Assembly (NCBI GenBank): GCA_003212345.1
Contig: QCPZ01000003.1
Coordinates: 1 to 64,000 of the forward strand
Source: SAR116 cluster bacterium AG-447-A06
GTDB taxonomy: Bacteria; Pseudomonadota; Alphaproteobacteria; Puniceispirillales; Puniceispirillaceae
DNA: 64,000 bases
Direction of reading: 5' to 3'
Position numbers and translations under genes: made by a program
The notes under the pieces: generated by a model
What the model saw: only the letters and a program-made list of their open reading frames with translations
Told to the model about the DNA's origin: nothing
The model's database searches: none
In this document: positions 54,202 to 63,922 of the stretch, piece after piece
How positions within the stretch are numbered: the first letter of the stretch is position 1
Layout of the letters: the number at the start of each line of letters is the position of its first letter

Positions 54202-55620
54202 ATGGTTTCAAACGGAACTAGAAAGCAGCGCCATGCCGCTACTAATAATGAAACTGCATTTATTCGCCAAGAGGATGCGCCAATACTGCCGCCACCTATC
54301 ACAAGCGCGGGCCCTGCTGGTTGGCTATATGAAAATATTTTTGCCAGCATGCTTGATTATTCAACCTTGGGTGCTGCAGTGAAGTCAATTTTCATGGCGA
54401 TATTCACAGCGTTTGTGGCGTACATTTTTGTTGGTCAAGTTTATGGACTTTTGGACTTTGCAATCTTTTCTGCCGTTTGGCAGGACCCTGAGGAACAAAA
54501 ACGCCAAGTTTGTTGGACTGTTGAACAGGGAGGCAAACTTCCAAATGGTTGGCATGGCGCATGTTGGCCTTACATCATAGCCAAAACGAAATTTATCTTG
54601 TACGGAGCTTATCCGAATGAGTCACTTTGGCGTGTCAACTCAACCTATCTTCTAGGGGCAATTCTTTTAGGTTGGGTTATGATTGACAGGTTGCCCTATC
54701 GCAAATTTGTTGGGGCTGTCCTTCTGACAATTTATCCAATATTTGCCACAGTTATGTTAACTGGTGGCGGTTTCGGTTTGTCACAATTTAGCGTTGGAGT
54801 GAATACTATACTTGGGCTCGCGCTGATTTCCTTTGGCCGTGCTGGAAAAATGGGCTGGATAACAGGCCCTCTTTTAGATTTGTCTAAGGTGGCGGGTGTT
54901 GCGGGCTGGTTTTTCATTTTTTTTGCTGCAGCACTGGTCAGCGTTGGTGTAGATTTTGATTTGTCAAAAGTAGACACGCGGGATTGGGGTGGCCTTTTAA
55001 TCACTCTAGTGGTGGCGACTACCGCCATTGTTGTGTCTCTGCCGTTGGGTATCTTGCTGGCTCTTGGCCGCCGCTCAAATTTGCCTGTTGCGCGAACACT
55101 ATCGATAATATTTATAGAGTTTTGGAGAGGGGTTCCCCTCATAACTGTACTGTTTATGGCGTCAGTGATGATACCACTCTTTATGCCTGAAGGTGTAAAT
55201 TTTGACTCTTTATTAAGGGCGTTGATTGGTGTCACGCTGTGGCAGTCTGCTTATATGGCTGAGGTCATAAGAGGAGGGCTGCAGGCTATTGACAAGGGTC
55301 AATATGAAGGTGCAGATGCGGTCGGTTTGTCTTATTGGCAATCGATGCGCCTGATCATATTACCGCAAGCGCTTACTCGCGTTTTGCCAGGTATAGTCAA
55401 CACAATCATAAGCGTATTTAAAGACACATCATTGGTAAGCATTGTGGGCCTTTTTGATTTGCTAGGAGCAACACAGTCAACTATTGCTGATGCTGCTTGG
55501 TCAACGCCTGTACAAGCGTCAACAGGTTATCTTGTGGTGGCATTAATCTTCTTTGTCTTTTGTTTCGGAATGTCACGATACTCCATGTACATCGAACGTA
55601 AACTAGACCGTGGCCACTAA
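54202..55620 (+). CDS. aapM: General L-amino acid ABC permease AapM
   Basis: A 472-residue permease. The large periplasmic insert (about residues 90-150, with CWTVEQGGKLPNGWHGACWP) is a known AapM/BztC feature. The EAA loop EVIRGGLQAIDKGQYEGADA, then ILPQALTRVLPGIVN, is present. ATG 54202 immediately follows the aapQ stop, implying translational coupling. Confidence 0.95.
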   Translation: MVSNGTRKQRHAATNNETAFIRQEDAPILPPPITSAGPAGWLYENIFASMLDYSTLGAAVKSIFMAIFTAFVAYIFVGQVYGLLDFAIFSAVWQDPEEQKRQVCWTVEQGGKLPNGWHGACWPYIIAKTKFILYGAYPNESLWRVNSTYLLGAILLGWVMIDRLPYRKFVGAVLLTIYPIFATVMLTGGGFGLSQFSVGVNTILGLALISFGRAGKMGWITGPLLDLSKVAGVAGWFFIFFAAALVSVGVDFDLSKVDTRDWGGLLITLVVATTAIVVSLPLGILLALGRRSNLPVARTLSIIFIEFWRGVPLITVLFMASVMIPLFMPEGVNFDSLLRALIGVTLWQSAYMAEVIRGGLQAIDKGQYEGADAVGLSYWQSMRLIILPQALTRVLPGIVNTIISVFKDTSLVSIVGLFDLLGATQSTIADAAWSTPVQASTGYLVVALIFFVFCFGMSRYSMYIERKLDRGH

Positions 55621-55653
55621 TAACGCCATTTGTCAGAGTTGGGAGCTAGTTAA

Positions 55654-56442
55654 ATGGTAAAAACATCAGTTGCCAGGAAAAAAAATAAAAAAACCTCGTC
55701 TGATCAGACAATTGTTGTCTCTATGGAGCATGTGAACAAATGGTTTGGTCAGTTTCACGTTCTTCGGGACATAAATCTGAGGGTAGTAAAAGGTGAGCGT
55801 ATTGTCATATGTGGACCATCGGGCTCTGGCAAGTCGACACTTATCAGGTGTCTAAACCGGCTGGAAAAACACCAGGATGGGGATATAAACGTTCACGGCA
55901 TTGAGTTAAATAATGATGTAAAAAACATTGATGAAATTCGCCGTGAGGTCGGAATGGTTTTTCAGCATTTTAACCTTTTTCCACACCTATCAATTCTTGA
56001 AAACTGTATGTTGGCGCCCATTTGGGTGCGAAAGACCCCACGTGCAGAGGCAGAAGAAATTGCGATGCATTTTTTGACGCGAGTTAAGATTCCGGAGCAA
56101 GCACTGAAATACCCCGGTCAATTGTCGGGGGGACAGCAGCAGCGTGTGGCAATTGCGCGCGCACTTTGCATGCAGCCACAATTGATGCTGTTCGACGAGC
56201 CAACCTCTGCCCTGGATCCTGAGATGATCAAAGAGGTCCTTGACACAATGGTTGAGCTTGCAGAGGACGGCATGACAATGATTTGTGTGACGCATGAAAT
56301 GGGCTTTGCCCGAAAGGTGGCTGACCGCGTTATCTTTATGGATGAAGGCCAAATTATTGAGCAGAATGAGCCTGAAGCCTTTTTTAATAACCCCCAATCT
56401 GACCGCACGAAGCTTTTCTTAAGTCAGATCCTTGGGCACTAG
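55654..56442 (+). CDS. aapP: General L-amino acid ABC ATPase AapP
   Basis: A 262-residue ATPase. Walker A is [10 protein letters not shown], the Q-loop [16 protein letters not shown], the signature [15 protein letters not shown], Walker [15 protein letters not shown] and the switch CVTHEMGFA. The basic N-terminal extension (ARKKNKKTS) is typical of AapP. It is last in the aapJQMP operon, 33 bases after aapM. Confidence 0.95.
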   Translation: MVKTSVARKKNKKTSSDQTIVVSMEHVNKWFGQFHVLRDINLRVVKGERIVICGPSGSGKSTLIRCLNRLEKHQDGDINVHGIELNNDVKNIDEIRREVGMVFQHFNLFPHLSILENCMLAPIWVRKTPRAEAEEIAMHFLTRVKIPEQALKYPGQLSGGQQQRVAIARALCMQPQLMLFDEPTSALDPEMIKEVLDTMVELAEDGMTMICVTHEMGFARKVADRVIFMDEGQIIEQNEPEAFFNNPQSDRTKLFLSQILGH

Positions 56443-56463
56443 GTTAAGCTTTTTATATTAAGT

Positions 56464-57438
56464 CTATCTATTGGATGTTTTCGGTAAGGTGCGCTTTGTG
56501 TTGACACGGCGCCAACCAAGTTGTGAGATGAACAATCCTGATAGAATGACCACTAGTGCCATCAAGAAGTGGCCAGGAAGGGTCTCGTTCAGAATAACTG
56601 CTCCAATAATAACTGCCCACACCGGCACCTGATAATTGACAAGAGATAAAAAAGGTGGGCCAGCGCGGCGCACAAGTATGGTCAAAAGAATTGTGGCCAC
56701 CGCTGTTGGAAATACTGCCAAAAAAGTAAGGCCAAAGAGAGCTATACCAAAATCTATATTTCTCGGAACACCCTCAAAAATAAGCGCTGTCGGTATTAAT
56801 ATTGCCCCGCCAATCAATAATCCTGTCGCGGCAAAGGAGAGTGCACTAATCGTTGGGCATAGACGAGTAATGATACTGCCAATTGCATAGCAGCAGCTGG
56901 CTATGACGCAGGCCATTTGCGCAGTTAGCATAAGGGGTGATGTTGGAGCATCGGCTAGAATTTTGTCGCCGCCAATAAGTAGGACTACCCCACCAAAACC
57001 GAATAAAAATCCAATGGTTTTAATCCGGCTCATGACTTCACCCGGAACGAGAAAGTGGCTCAATGGCAATACAAAAAGTGGAACAACCGCCATGCTGATG
57101 CCTGCAAAACTCGATGTTACAATTTGCTGCCCCCAAGATAAAAGACAGAAAGGAATAGCGTTAGTAAAAAGCGCCATACCCAGACAATGTAGCCAGATTC
57201 GCTTATCTGTCTTGCTTTGAAACCTTGGAAGCCCATCGCCAAAGACTATTGTAATCGTCACCAGAATGACTGCCGCTACGCCAACCCGGCCGGCTGCCAA
57301 AGTTATCGGCCCAAAACCGGTGAGAGCGAGCTCAACTCCTAGGAAACTTGCCCCCCAGATCACGCCGAGCATCAATAGTATTAGCCAGTTTAAAACTTGT
57401 TCCGAGAGTGCTCCAGTGGTTGTGTTTGATGACAACAT
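56464..57438 (-). CDS. EamA/DMT-family transporter (4)
   Basis: A 324-residue membrane protein with ten helices and two EamA repeats (LMLGVIWGASFLGVELAL; MACVIASCCYAIGSIITRL). It is convergent with aapP. Amino-acid or metabolite efflux is likely; the substrate is unknown. Confidence 0.83.
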   Translation of the reverse strand: MLSSNTTTGALSEQVLNWLILLMLGVIWGASFLGVELALTGFGPITLAAGRVGVAAVILVTITIVFGDGLPRFQSKTDKRIWLHCLGMALFTNAIPFCLLSWGQQIVTSSFAGISMAVVPLFVLPLSHFLVPGEVMSRIKTIGFLFGFGGVVLLIGGDKILADAPTSPLMLTAQMACVIASCCYAIGSIITRLCPTISALSFAATGLLIGGAILIPTALIFEGVPRNIDFGIALFGLTFLAVFPTAVATILLTILVRRAGPPFLSLVNYQVPVWAVIIGAVILNETLPGHFLMALVVILSGLFISQLGWRRVNTKRTLPKTSNR

Positions 57439-57523
57439 ATTTGCGAAGCTAATCCTTTAAAGGGCTAAGGTCAAAGATAATACAGTGGTCAATTTCAAGG
57501 ACTTTTAGTCAGAATGGGTACGG

Positions 57524-57754
57524 CTATCTATAAAGAGTTATTACTGCCCAAATAAGATAAAGGGCGGCCAGAAAACTGATGATAAGGTGGATCTTATTTA
57601 ACCCAATATCATTACCAAAAAACCGTTTTTTGGAATGTTTCTCAAGCTGTGTTTTTTCTTTGGTAGGTGAACCGTTAATGCGCATTTTTAACCTGATAAA
57701 AAGTGCATACAAAGATACAGCGAGAATGGCGAAAATAATAAATTTGCCGAACAT
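57524..57754 (-). CDS. Small two-helix membrane protein
   Basis: A 76-residue protein with hydrophobic helices at about residues 3-20 and 54-73, joined by a Lys-rich loop (SPTKEKTQLEKHSKKR). AGGAT precedes the ATG. There is no known family. The orderly hydrophobic-basic-hydrophobic layout and the start site argue that it is real. Confidence 0.5.
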   Translation of the reverse strand: MFGKFIIFAILAVSLYALFIRLKMRINGSPTKEKTQLEKHSKKRFFGNDIGLNKIHLIISFLAALYLIWAVITLYR

Positions 57755-57988
57755 AACTATTATCCTAAGGTTTAGATCCTACCCTCATATAGCACGGCTA
57801 AACGGCAATCCCTATGATGATCTTCCTATCATTCATTATTGTTTATCCAACAACTTGCCGCACGCGTGTTTTGATTACAGTATCTCTTATTGCCTTTCTT
57901 AGATTTATCAAAAATTATTATCCATTGCCCATCTGTGAAACCCTCGGTTATGCTCGGTTTCTAAATTTCCGTTGTAGAGGGGTGTAAA

Positions 57989-58693
57989 ATGGATTTCAGT
58001 GTCAATGAAGCTGATCTTGCAACGCTAACAAAATGGGACACTCCCACCATATGCAATGCGTTGGAACTTGTTTGTCCAGAACGGCGTGGATTTGGGTTTA
58101 CAACAAAACATCTCTTCAGCCTTGATCCTAGCTTGCCGCCCGTCTGTGGTTTTGCTCGCACCGCAACTATTCGTGCCGCATTGCCATCTGGAGAGAGCGA
58201 TGCAGAAATGGCGAAAAAGCGCTCTGCTTATTACGAATATGTGGCAAAAGCGCCCGGGCCCAAAATTGCGGTTATTCAGGACATTGACCCTGAGCCTGGC
58301 ATTGGTGCGTTTTGGGGCGAGGTGCAAACGAATATTCATAAGGGTCTTGGCGCTGTTGGGGCGGTAACAAACGGATCATTCCGAGATGTGCCTGATAGTG
58401 CGCGTGACTTTAATTTAATTGGTGGCAAAGTAGGGCCAAGTCATGCATTTGTGCACCTTGTCGATATTGGTTGTCAGGTCACGATATTTGGACTAACTGT
58501 CCAGACGAATGATGTTGTTCATGCTGATCAACATGGTGCGGTTATGGTGCCAGCAGATGTGATAACAAAAATCCCGGATGCAATTGAGCTGATTACGCGG
58601 CGCGAGGGGGTAATATTGAACTCTGTAAAATCGGCTGGTTTCAACATTGAAAAACTTAATGTTGCCATGGGACAATCGAGAGATATTCACTGA
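57989..58693 (+). CDS. RraA-like / HMG-aldolase-family protein
   Basis: A 234-residue protein of the RraA-like fold (dimethylmenaquinone methyltransferase family in older annotation). The segment GLGAVGAVTNGSFRDVPD contains the conserved Arg-Asp. VHADQHGAVMVPADV is the usual C-terminal motif. Members are RNase E inhibitors or class II aldolases for 4-hydroxy-4-methyl-2-oxoglutarate and oxaloacetate. The longer N-terminus favours an aldolase or decarboxylase. Confidence 0.82.
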   Translation: MDFSVNEADLATLTKWDTPTICNALELVCPERRGFGFTTKHLFSLDPSLPPVCGFARTATIRAALPSGESDAEMAKKRSAYYEYVAKAPGPKIAVIQDIDPEPGIGAFWGEVQTNIHKGLGAVGAVTNGSFRDVPDSARDFNLIGGKVGPSHAFVHLVDIGCQVTIFGLTVQTNDVVHADQHGAVMVPADVITKIPDAIELITRREGVILNSVKSAGFNIEKLNVAMGQSRDIH

Positions 58694-58777
58694 CTTGGTA
58701 TATGTAACGATATTGTCCAATTTTAAGCGCAATGGCCTGATGTTTTAAATGACCTTGAACTAGCCTCGTATCTACGC

Positions 58778-58993
58778 CTACTTTCTGCGTTCAGCGATAC
58801 ACTGTCTGCACCCTGTGCTCCCGCGAAGATGAAGGCGGGGTTGCTGTTCAAAGGGCCCATGTTGCCGGCAAATAATTGTTACTTTTGTCGTGTGATTTAT
58901 GTAATCAACCTGTGAATAATCAAAATTGCCACCATGGATTTTTTGGAATTTGCGAATAATAGAATCGCGATCATCCGGTTTAGATTTTGCCAT
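58778..58993 (-). CDS. One-domain zinc-ribbon miniprotein (DUF723-like)
   Basis: A 71-residue basic protein. It carries FDYSQVDYINHTTKVTIIC and HGPFEQQPRLHLRGSTGC, the pattern of the DUF723-type ribbon that phage homing endonucleases and related proteins often carry in repeats. C42-x2-H45 and C62-x2-C65 are likely zinc ligands. Here it is a stand-alone single domain. There is no nearby nuclease, so it may be a relic of a mobile element or a domesticated DNA-binding module. Confidence 0.7.
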   Translation of the reverse strand: MAKSKPDDRDSIIRKFQKIHGGNFDYSQVDYINHTTKVTIICRQHGPFEQQPRLHLRGSTGCRQCIAERRK

Positions 58994-59175
58994 ATTTATT
59001 CTTTCAGATTTGGGCGGTTTGTACTGATACGTACTATAGCTCTTTTCTCAATTTCAAGTAATGTTTACATGCTGTGATGACTATTATTATTTGATGCGAG
59101 GTAGGTACAATTTGTTAGCTAGCAGATTGTTCTAATCAGGTTTAAAATGAACTTGATCTTCAGGAGTATTCATTT

Positions 59176-59952
59176 ATGTGGCAATTGGTTGCAACGTTTT
59201 TAATTTTTTTTGTAGTTGGCGATGTGTCAGCATCTTATAAGCCAACAACACTTGTTTATAACGTCAGCTGGGGAAACATATCGCTCGCGAAAAGCCAGCT
59301 TGATTATGAATTTGCTGAGGATGATGCTCGCATTTCTGCGCATGTTGCGAGCAAGGGGGTTATCGCCTTTTTTCGAGGCTTCAGAAGCCGTTCAATTGCT
59401 GAACTAGTTCGCAAAGACACCGGATGGGCCCCAAAAACATTATTAATGGAACGTATATCTGGAAGAGAAGTTGTTAATAGTAACGTTATCTGGGACGATA
59501 CTAGTAGCGTAGTCAGTGAAACCCGTGTGCCTGAGCTGGACTTAACCGAAGTTCATCCGCTTGATGACCGGATGAAAGTCAATGTGCTTGATCCCTATAG
59601 TGCGGTTTTGCGTTTGTTAAACCAGATTGAAAAAACCGGTGACTGCACATCCAGTTATGAAATCTATGATGGTAGACGTCGAAGTCGGATATATTTTGAA
59701 AAAATTGGCAAGATCGTTCTTGAACAGGATAGGCCAGGCGTTTTTACAGGCAGTGCGATGGTCTGCGACGTTAAATTTGATCCGATTGGTGGTCACCGAA
59801 TTAATCCAAAATGGCGGTCAAACAAGGATCAAAACGGGCGAGTTAAGGTATTTTTTGCTCGTCCACTCAAGAGCCAGGTTATGCCGGTCCGAATTGAGGT
59901 GAAAAGCTGGATTGGTAAAATAATTGGCAGGCTTGACCTGCGGCAGATGTAG
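59176..59952 (+). CDS. DUF3108-family secreted protein
   Basis: A 258-residue protein with an N-terminal signal peptide (MWQLVATFLIFFVVGDVSA). The mature start TTLVYNVSWGNISLAKSQLD and the following VIAFFRGFRSRSIAEL match DUF3108 proteins, periplasmic beta-rich proteins of unknown function. The end (MPVRIEVKSWIGKIIGRL) fits too. Confidence 0.75.
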   Translation: MWQLVATFLIFFVVGDVSASYKPTTLVYNVSWGNISLAKSQLDYEFAEDDARISAHVASKGVIAFFRGFRSRSIAELVRKDTGWAPKTLLMERISGREVVNSNVIWDDTSSVVSETRVPELDLTEVHPLDDRMKVNVLDPYSAVLRLLNQIEKTGDCTSSYEIYDGRRRSRIYFEKIGKIVLEQDRPGVFTGSAMVCDVKFDPIGGHRINPKWRSNKDQNGRVKVFFARPLKSQVMPVRIEVKSWIGKIIGRLDLRQM

Positions 59953-60012
59953 ACTGTCTAGAACCGGCCCATCGAAGGAGGACGAGCCGATTGTAGGTAT
60001 TGTTCATATACT

Positions 60013-61875
60013 CTATTTTTCCAATGCCTTTTGCATGATATCGGTAAGGCGCTGAGTAAATTCACGCGGATCAATAATGACCTCACCTTCGGCAACAAGG
60101 GCGCTATCCAAAATCAATTTGGCGTAATCATCAGACCCGTCAAACTCCCCGGTTTCCAATTTTGCATTCAGCGATTTAATGAGTGGATGTTTTGCATTCA
60201 CTTCCAGAACTTTTGGCATGCCTTTGAAATCAGGATTTTGCATTCGCATCATCCGTTCCATTTGCGCATCCATTCCGTTTTCATCGGCAACCAGACGGGC
60301 AACACTTGTTTCTAGAGTTGATGAGCTACGGACGGAGGCGACATTGCCCTCAAGTACATGTTTGACTTTGGCCATAAACTTATCAGACAGAACCTCTTCT
60401 GAGACTGCGTTCTCAGCTGAGCTGTCTCCCACATCAGATATATCAACTTCGCCACGGGCTATTGATTGGAAGTCTTTTCCAGAAAACTGCTTGATGTTCG
60501 ATAACCAGAAGTCATCTATTGGGTCAGTCAAGAGCAGCACATCGATGCCTTTGGCCTGAAAAGACTCGAGATGTGGACTGCGGCGTGCGCGGTCGGCATC
60601 ATCGGATGATAGGTAGTAGATCATTTTCTGATTTTCGGTGAACTTATCAACATACTCTTGCAGTGTGACTAGCTTTTCGTTTTTGGACGATTGAAAAAGA
60701 CAAATCTCTAGTATCTTCTCGCTATTGGCTTGATCTTCATAAAGTCCCTCTTTAATCACCCTGCCAAGACCATTCCAGAAAGTGGCATATTCATCGCGCC
60801 GTTTTTCCAACCCCTTTTTTAATTCCCCCAAAACACGCTTGACTACAGCTTTGTTGATTTTTGCAACAGCAGGATTCTGCTGGAGCATTTCACGACTGAC
60901 ATTCAGATCCACGTCCGGTGTATCAATTATACCACGCACAAATCGTAACCATTTTGGCACCAAGCCCTCATAATCATCTGTGATAAACACGCGATTTACG
61001 TATAAGTGCAATTTTGATTTGCGCTCCGGGTCATAAAGATCGAATGGGGCAATTGAGGGAACAAACAACAGATTGGTAAATTCAACAGATCCCTCGGTCT
61101 TATTGTGAAGGGTGGCGAACGGTGTGTCATATGCGGACGCCACTCCATGATAGAATGAGTTATATTCGTCTTTGGAAATATCTTTGGCCGAGCGAGTCCA
61201 AAGTGCGGCTGATGTATTCAGTTGCACGGCTTCATCTTTTTTACCAATAAAGAAGATAGGCTGTGCAATGTGATCCGAGTATTTTTTAACTAGATGTGTG
61301 ATGCGCTCTTGTTCCAGATATTCCTTGGCTTCTTTGCGCAGGGAAAGAATGATAGAGGTGCCTGTTTCAGCACGTTCGGCATCGGTAATGCTGTAACCGC
61401 TTTGTCCATCACTCGTCCATTGACTGGCGGATTTTTTACCATGTTTTTTTGACAGAACTTCTACCTTTTCTGCTACCATAAAGGCCGAGTAGAATCCTAC
61501 CCCAAATTGACCAATCAACTGGTCGTTGACTTCCTTTGTATTTTCCGACGTTTTAGTAGATTCTATGAAGGCCTTTGTACCTGAGCTCGCAATGGTGCCA
61601 AGGGTTTCAACCATTTCATCGGACGAAAGGCCGATGCCGTTATCTGATATCGTAATGATTTTATTTTTCTTATCCACTGCGATATTGATTTTTCCCTCGA
61701 AAGTGTCAGCGGCATTGCCAGAGGTAATAATATCAAATTTGCGTTTGTTAATTGCGTCCGACGCGTTCGATATAAGCTCACGAAGAAAAATTTCTTTTTG
61801 CGAATAAAGTGAATTGATTACAATACCGAGTATTTTTCCGGTATCGGCTTCAAAGCTAAATGTCTTGTCGCTCAT
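60013..61875 (-). CDS. htpG: Chaperone HtpG (Hsp90)
   Basis: A 620-residue Hsp90. The N-terminal ATPase domain shows ELISNASDAINKRKFD, ISDNGIGLSSDEMVETLGTIA and GQFGVGFYSAFMVA. The middle domain has LYVNRVFITDDY and the ATPase-stimulating Arg in VSREMLQQ. The C-terminal dimerisation domain is present. ATG 61875 follows AAGGAG; the ATG at 61890 is not needed. Confidence 0.97.
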   Translation of the reverse strand: MSDKTFSFEADTGKILGIVINSLYSQKEIFLRELISNASDAINKRKFDIITSGNAADTFEGKINIAVDKKNKIITISDNGIGLSSDEMVETLGTIASSGTKAFIESTKTSENTKEVNDQLIGQFGVGFYSAFMVAEKVEVLSKKHGKKSASQWTSDGQSGYSITDAERAETGTSIILSLRKEAKEYLEQERITHLVKKYSDHIAQPIFFIGKKDEAVQLNTSAALWTRSAKDISKDEYNSFYHGVASAYDTPFATLHNKTEGSVEFTNLLFVPSIAPFDLYDPERKSKLHLYVNRVFITDDYEGLVPKWLRFVRGIIDTPDVDLNVSREMLQQNPAVAKINKAVVKRVLGELKKGLEKRRDEYATFWNGLGRVIKEGLYEDQANSEKILEICLFQSSKNEKLVTLQEYVDKFTENQKMIYYLSSDDADRARRSPHLESFQAKGIDVLLLTDPIDDFWLSNIKQFSGKDFQSIARGEVDISDVGDSSAENAVSEEVLSDKFMAKVKHVLEGNVASVRSSSTLETSVARLVADENGMDAQMERMMRMQNPDFKGMPKVLEVNAKHPLIKSLNAKLETGEFDGSDDYAKLILDSALVAEGEVIIDPREFTQRLTDIMQKALEK

Positions 61876-62152
61876 ACGTCGCTCCTTCATATTCTATTCT
61901 TGTATGATGTGGTGCCTTTTACATAGGTTTTCAAGAAAAAGACACCCCGAGAATTACCTAGAAAGGTTCGCCTTGGAAAAATCATCTTGGAAACCTACCC
62001 TTACAATCCATGTAAAACATTTCATGTCTGAGGCCAAACATTTGGGGTGTGTGAAATTGTCCCTGCCAGACTGTTTCTTTCCTTACAGTGGACGTAGCAG
62101 TTTACCTCCTTATATTGTGTAAATGAACTCAGCCTATCAAAGAGAAAATGTG

Positions 62153-63094
62153 ATGACGCCTGCCTTGATTACGCATGAAATATCAGCCAAGCATGATGTG
62201 CCACCGGGCCACCCCGAACGGCCCGAACGCTATGCGGCAATATTAGATCATATTGGTGATGATTATCAATCATGGCAGCGTGTTACGGCACCACTTGCCA
62301 AACGTGATCAGTTGAAACTGATTCACAGCGAATCATATATTGACATGGTGTTTAATGTTGCTGGCTCTTCGGAAGAGGCGGCACCGCTAGATGCGGATAC
62401 ATGGGCCAGCAAACGGGGTTATGAATGCGCATTGCGTGCAGTTGGTGGTGCCTGTGTGGCGGTTGATATGGTCATGACTGACAAGGCGAGCACCGCTTTT
62501 AGTTTAATGCGGCCGCCTGGCCATCATGCCGAACCTGAAAAGGCAATGGGCTTTTGTCTGTTTTCCAGTGCGGCCATTGCGGCACGCCATGCACAGGAGA
62601 AATGGGGAATCAACCGGGTTGCGGTGGTTGATTTTGACGTTCACCACGGTAACGGTACCCAGGCTTGTTTTTGGAATGATGGCAGTTTGTTTTACGCCTC
62701 ATCTCACCAAATGCCACTTTTCCCTGGTACAGGGGCGCATGATGAAATGGGCGCCTACCAGAATATCTTTAACTTACCATTGGCCCATGGGACCGGCGGG
62801 GCCAGTGTGCGCTCTGGATGGCGCGATCACTTGCTGCCGTCAGTTGTTGAAGCGCGTCCAGAACTGATCATTATTTCGGCAGGGTTTGATGCGCATGAGG
62901 CAGATCCGCTTGGTGGTTTGCAAATGGCCAGCGAAGATTTTGGCATTCTGACAAATGATATCATTGATGCCGCAACCCATGCTGCCGAGGATAGTGGCGC
63001 ATTGCGGTTAATCAGTCTGCTGGAGGGTGGTTATGATCTGAATGCGCTTGGTGAGAGCGTTTGCCAGCATATGGACGCTCTGGAAGGTGTTTAG
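62153..63094 (+). CDS. Histone deacetylase/acetoin-utilisation family hydrolase
   Basis: A 313-residue zinc hydrolase of the HDAC/AcuC/APAH family. It shows GHPERPERYAAI near the N-terminus, LMRPPGHHAEPEKAMGFCLF with the active-site His pair, VVDFDVHHGNGTQ (metal Asp/His) and ISAGFDAHEADPLG (metal Asp). The substrate is likely an acetylated polyamine or protein lysine. ATG 62153 fits the family; ATG 62123 adds 10 residues. Confidence 0.9.
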   Translation: MTPALITHEISAKHDVPPGHPERPERYAAILDHIGDDYQSWQRVTAPLAKRDQLKLIHSESYIDMVFNVAGSSEEAAPLDADTWASKRGYECALRAVGGACVAVDMVMTDKASTAFSLMRPPGHHAEPEKAMGFCLFSSAAIAARHAQEKWGINRVAVVDFDVHHGNGTQACFWNDGSLFYASSHQMPLFPGTGAHDEMGAYQNIFNLPLAHGTGGASVRSGWRDHLLPSVVEARPELIIISAGFDAHEADPLGGLQMASEDFGILTNDIIDAATHAAEDSGALRLISLLEGGYDLNALGESVCQHMDALEGV

Positions 63095-63861
63095 TTGTTT
63101 TTTTTCAGCGCCTTACCCGTGTAGGGAATGCTACCATCAATGAGATCCCATATATGGCGTCCAGTTGGGCTAACTTGCTCCTCCATGACATGTGCAACAA
63201 GACCGGCGGCGCGTGAAATAACTGCAAAGCCACGCATGATCCCTACTGGTATCCCTGCCCCCATTAGTACTGCGGCGGTGGCGCCAGTGGCGTTGATGGT
63301 CAGATGTCTGTCATAAATTTGGTCCACTGTGCTGCCAAGCCGTTGAATCATTTCTATCGGTTTTTTATTGATATCATCATGCGCCATTGCAATCGCAAAT
63401 AATTTTGGTGTGCGCGGGTCATCGGGGCGGTGCAAATGATGGCCAAAACCGGGCATATGCTGGCCCTGATCGCGATGCTGCTGGACAATGCGGCGGCAGG
63501 CAGCATCTTTGCCTTCGGGGTCGGCGTCAATTTCCCCGAGGATCTTTGCAGCGTTCTCCATTGTGCCAATGAACTGGCTGGCTACATTCAACAATCCAGC
63601 GGCAACCGCTGATTGCAGGGCCTCAGGAGCCGATAGATAAGTCATCCGCGCGGCAATAGCGCTTGGGGTAAAGCCATGTTCCATCAATGTAACGAGCACT
63701 GCATCCAAAACTGCGCGTTGACCTGGCGAGGGAGCTACTCCCATGATGTGATAGAACATCGCGTCAGTAAATGTCATCTGCCCCATAACCTCGTCAACCA
63801 GGTTTTTATCGCGCAGATACAAGGCGTCTAGAGTGTGGGTGGATAACTTTGTTTCAGTCAC
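63091..63861 (-). CDS. Citryl-CoA lyase-like short citrate synthase-family protein
   Basis: A 256-residue protein covering only the catalytic part of the citrate synthase fold. The three catalytic regions are recognisable: His in LMEHGFTPS, His in MPGFGHHLHRPDDPR, and an acidic residue after ISRAAGLVAHVMEE. Stand-alone short forms act as citryl-CoA or related acyl-CoA lyases, not as housekeeping citrate synthase (about 430 residues). The GTG at 63861 follows a strong AGGAGG. It overlaps the convergent deacetylase gene by 4 bases. Confidence 0.8.
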   Translation of the reverse strand: MTETKLSTHTLDALYLRDKNLVDEVMGQMTFTDAMFYHIMGVAPSPGQRAVLDAVLVTLMEHGFTPSAIAARMTYLSAPEALQSAVAAGLLNVASQFIGTMENAAKILGEIDADPEGKDAACRRIVQQHRDQGQHMPGFGHHLHRPDDPRTPKLFAIAMAHDDINKKPIEMIQRLGSTVDQIYDRHLTINATGATAAVLMGAGIPVGIMRGFAVISRAAGLVAHVMEEQVSPTGRHIWDLIDGSIPYTGKALKKNN

Positions 63862-63922
63862 AGGGACCTCCTATTGGCCTATGAATTCTAATGTCTTGTA
63901 ATTTTTGTTTGCGGGATATTGG

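Noticed and set aside
57755..57988. Search for an RNA gene upstream of the RraA-like gene
   Set aside because: Only weak, short complementarities were found and no terminator.
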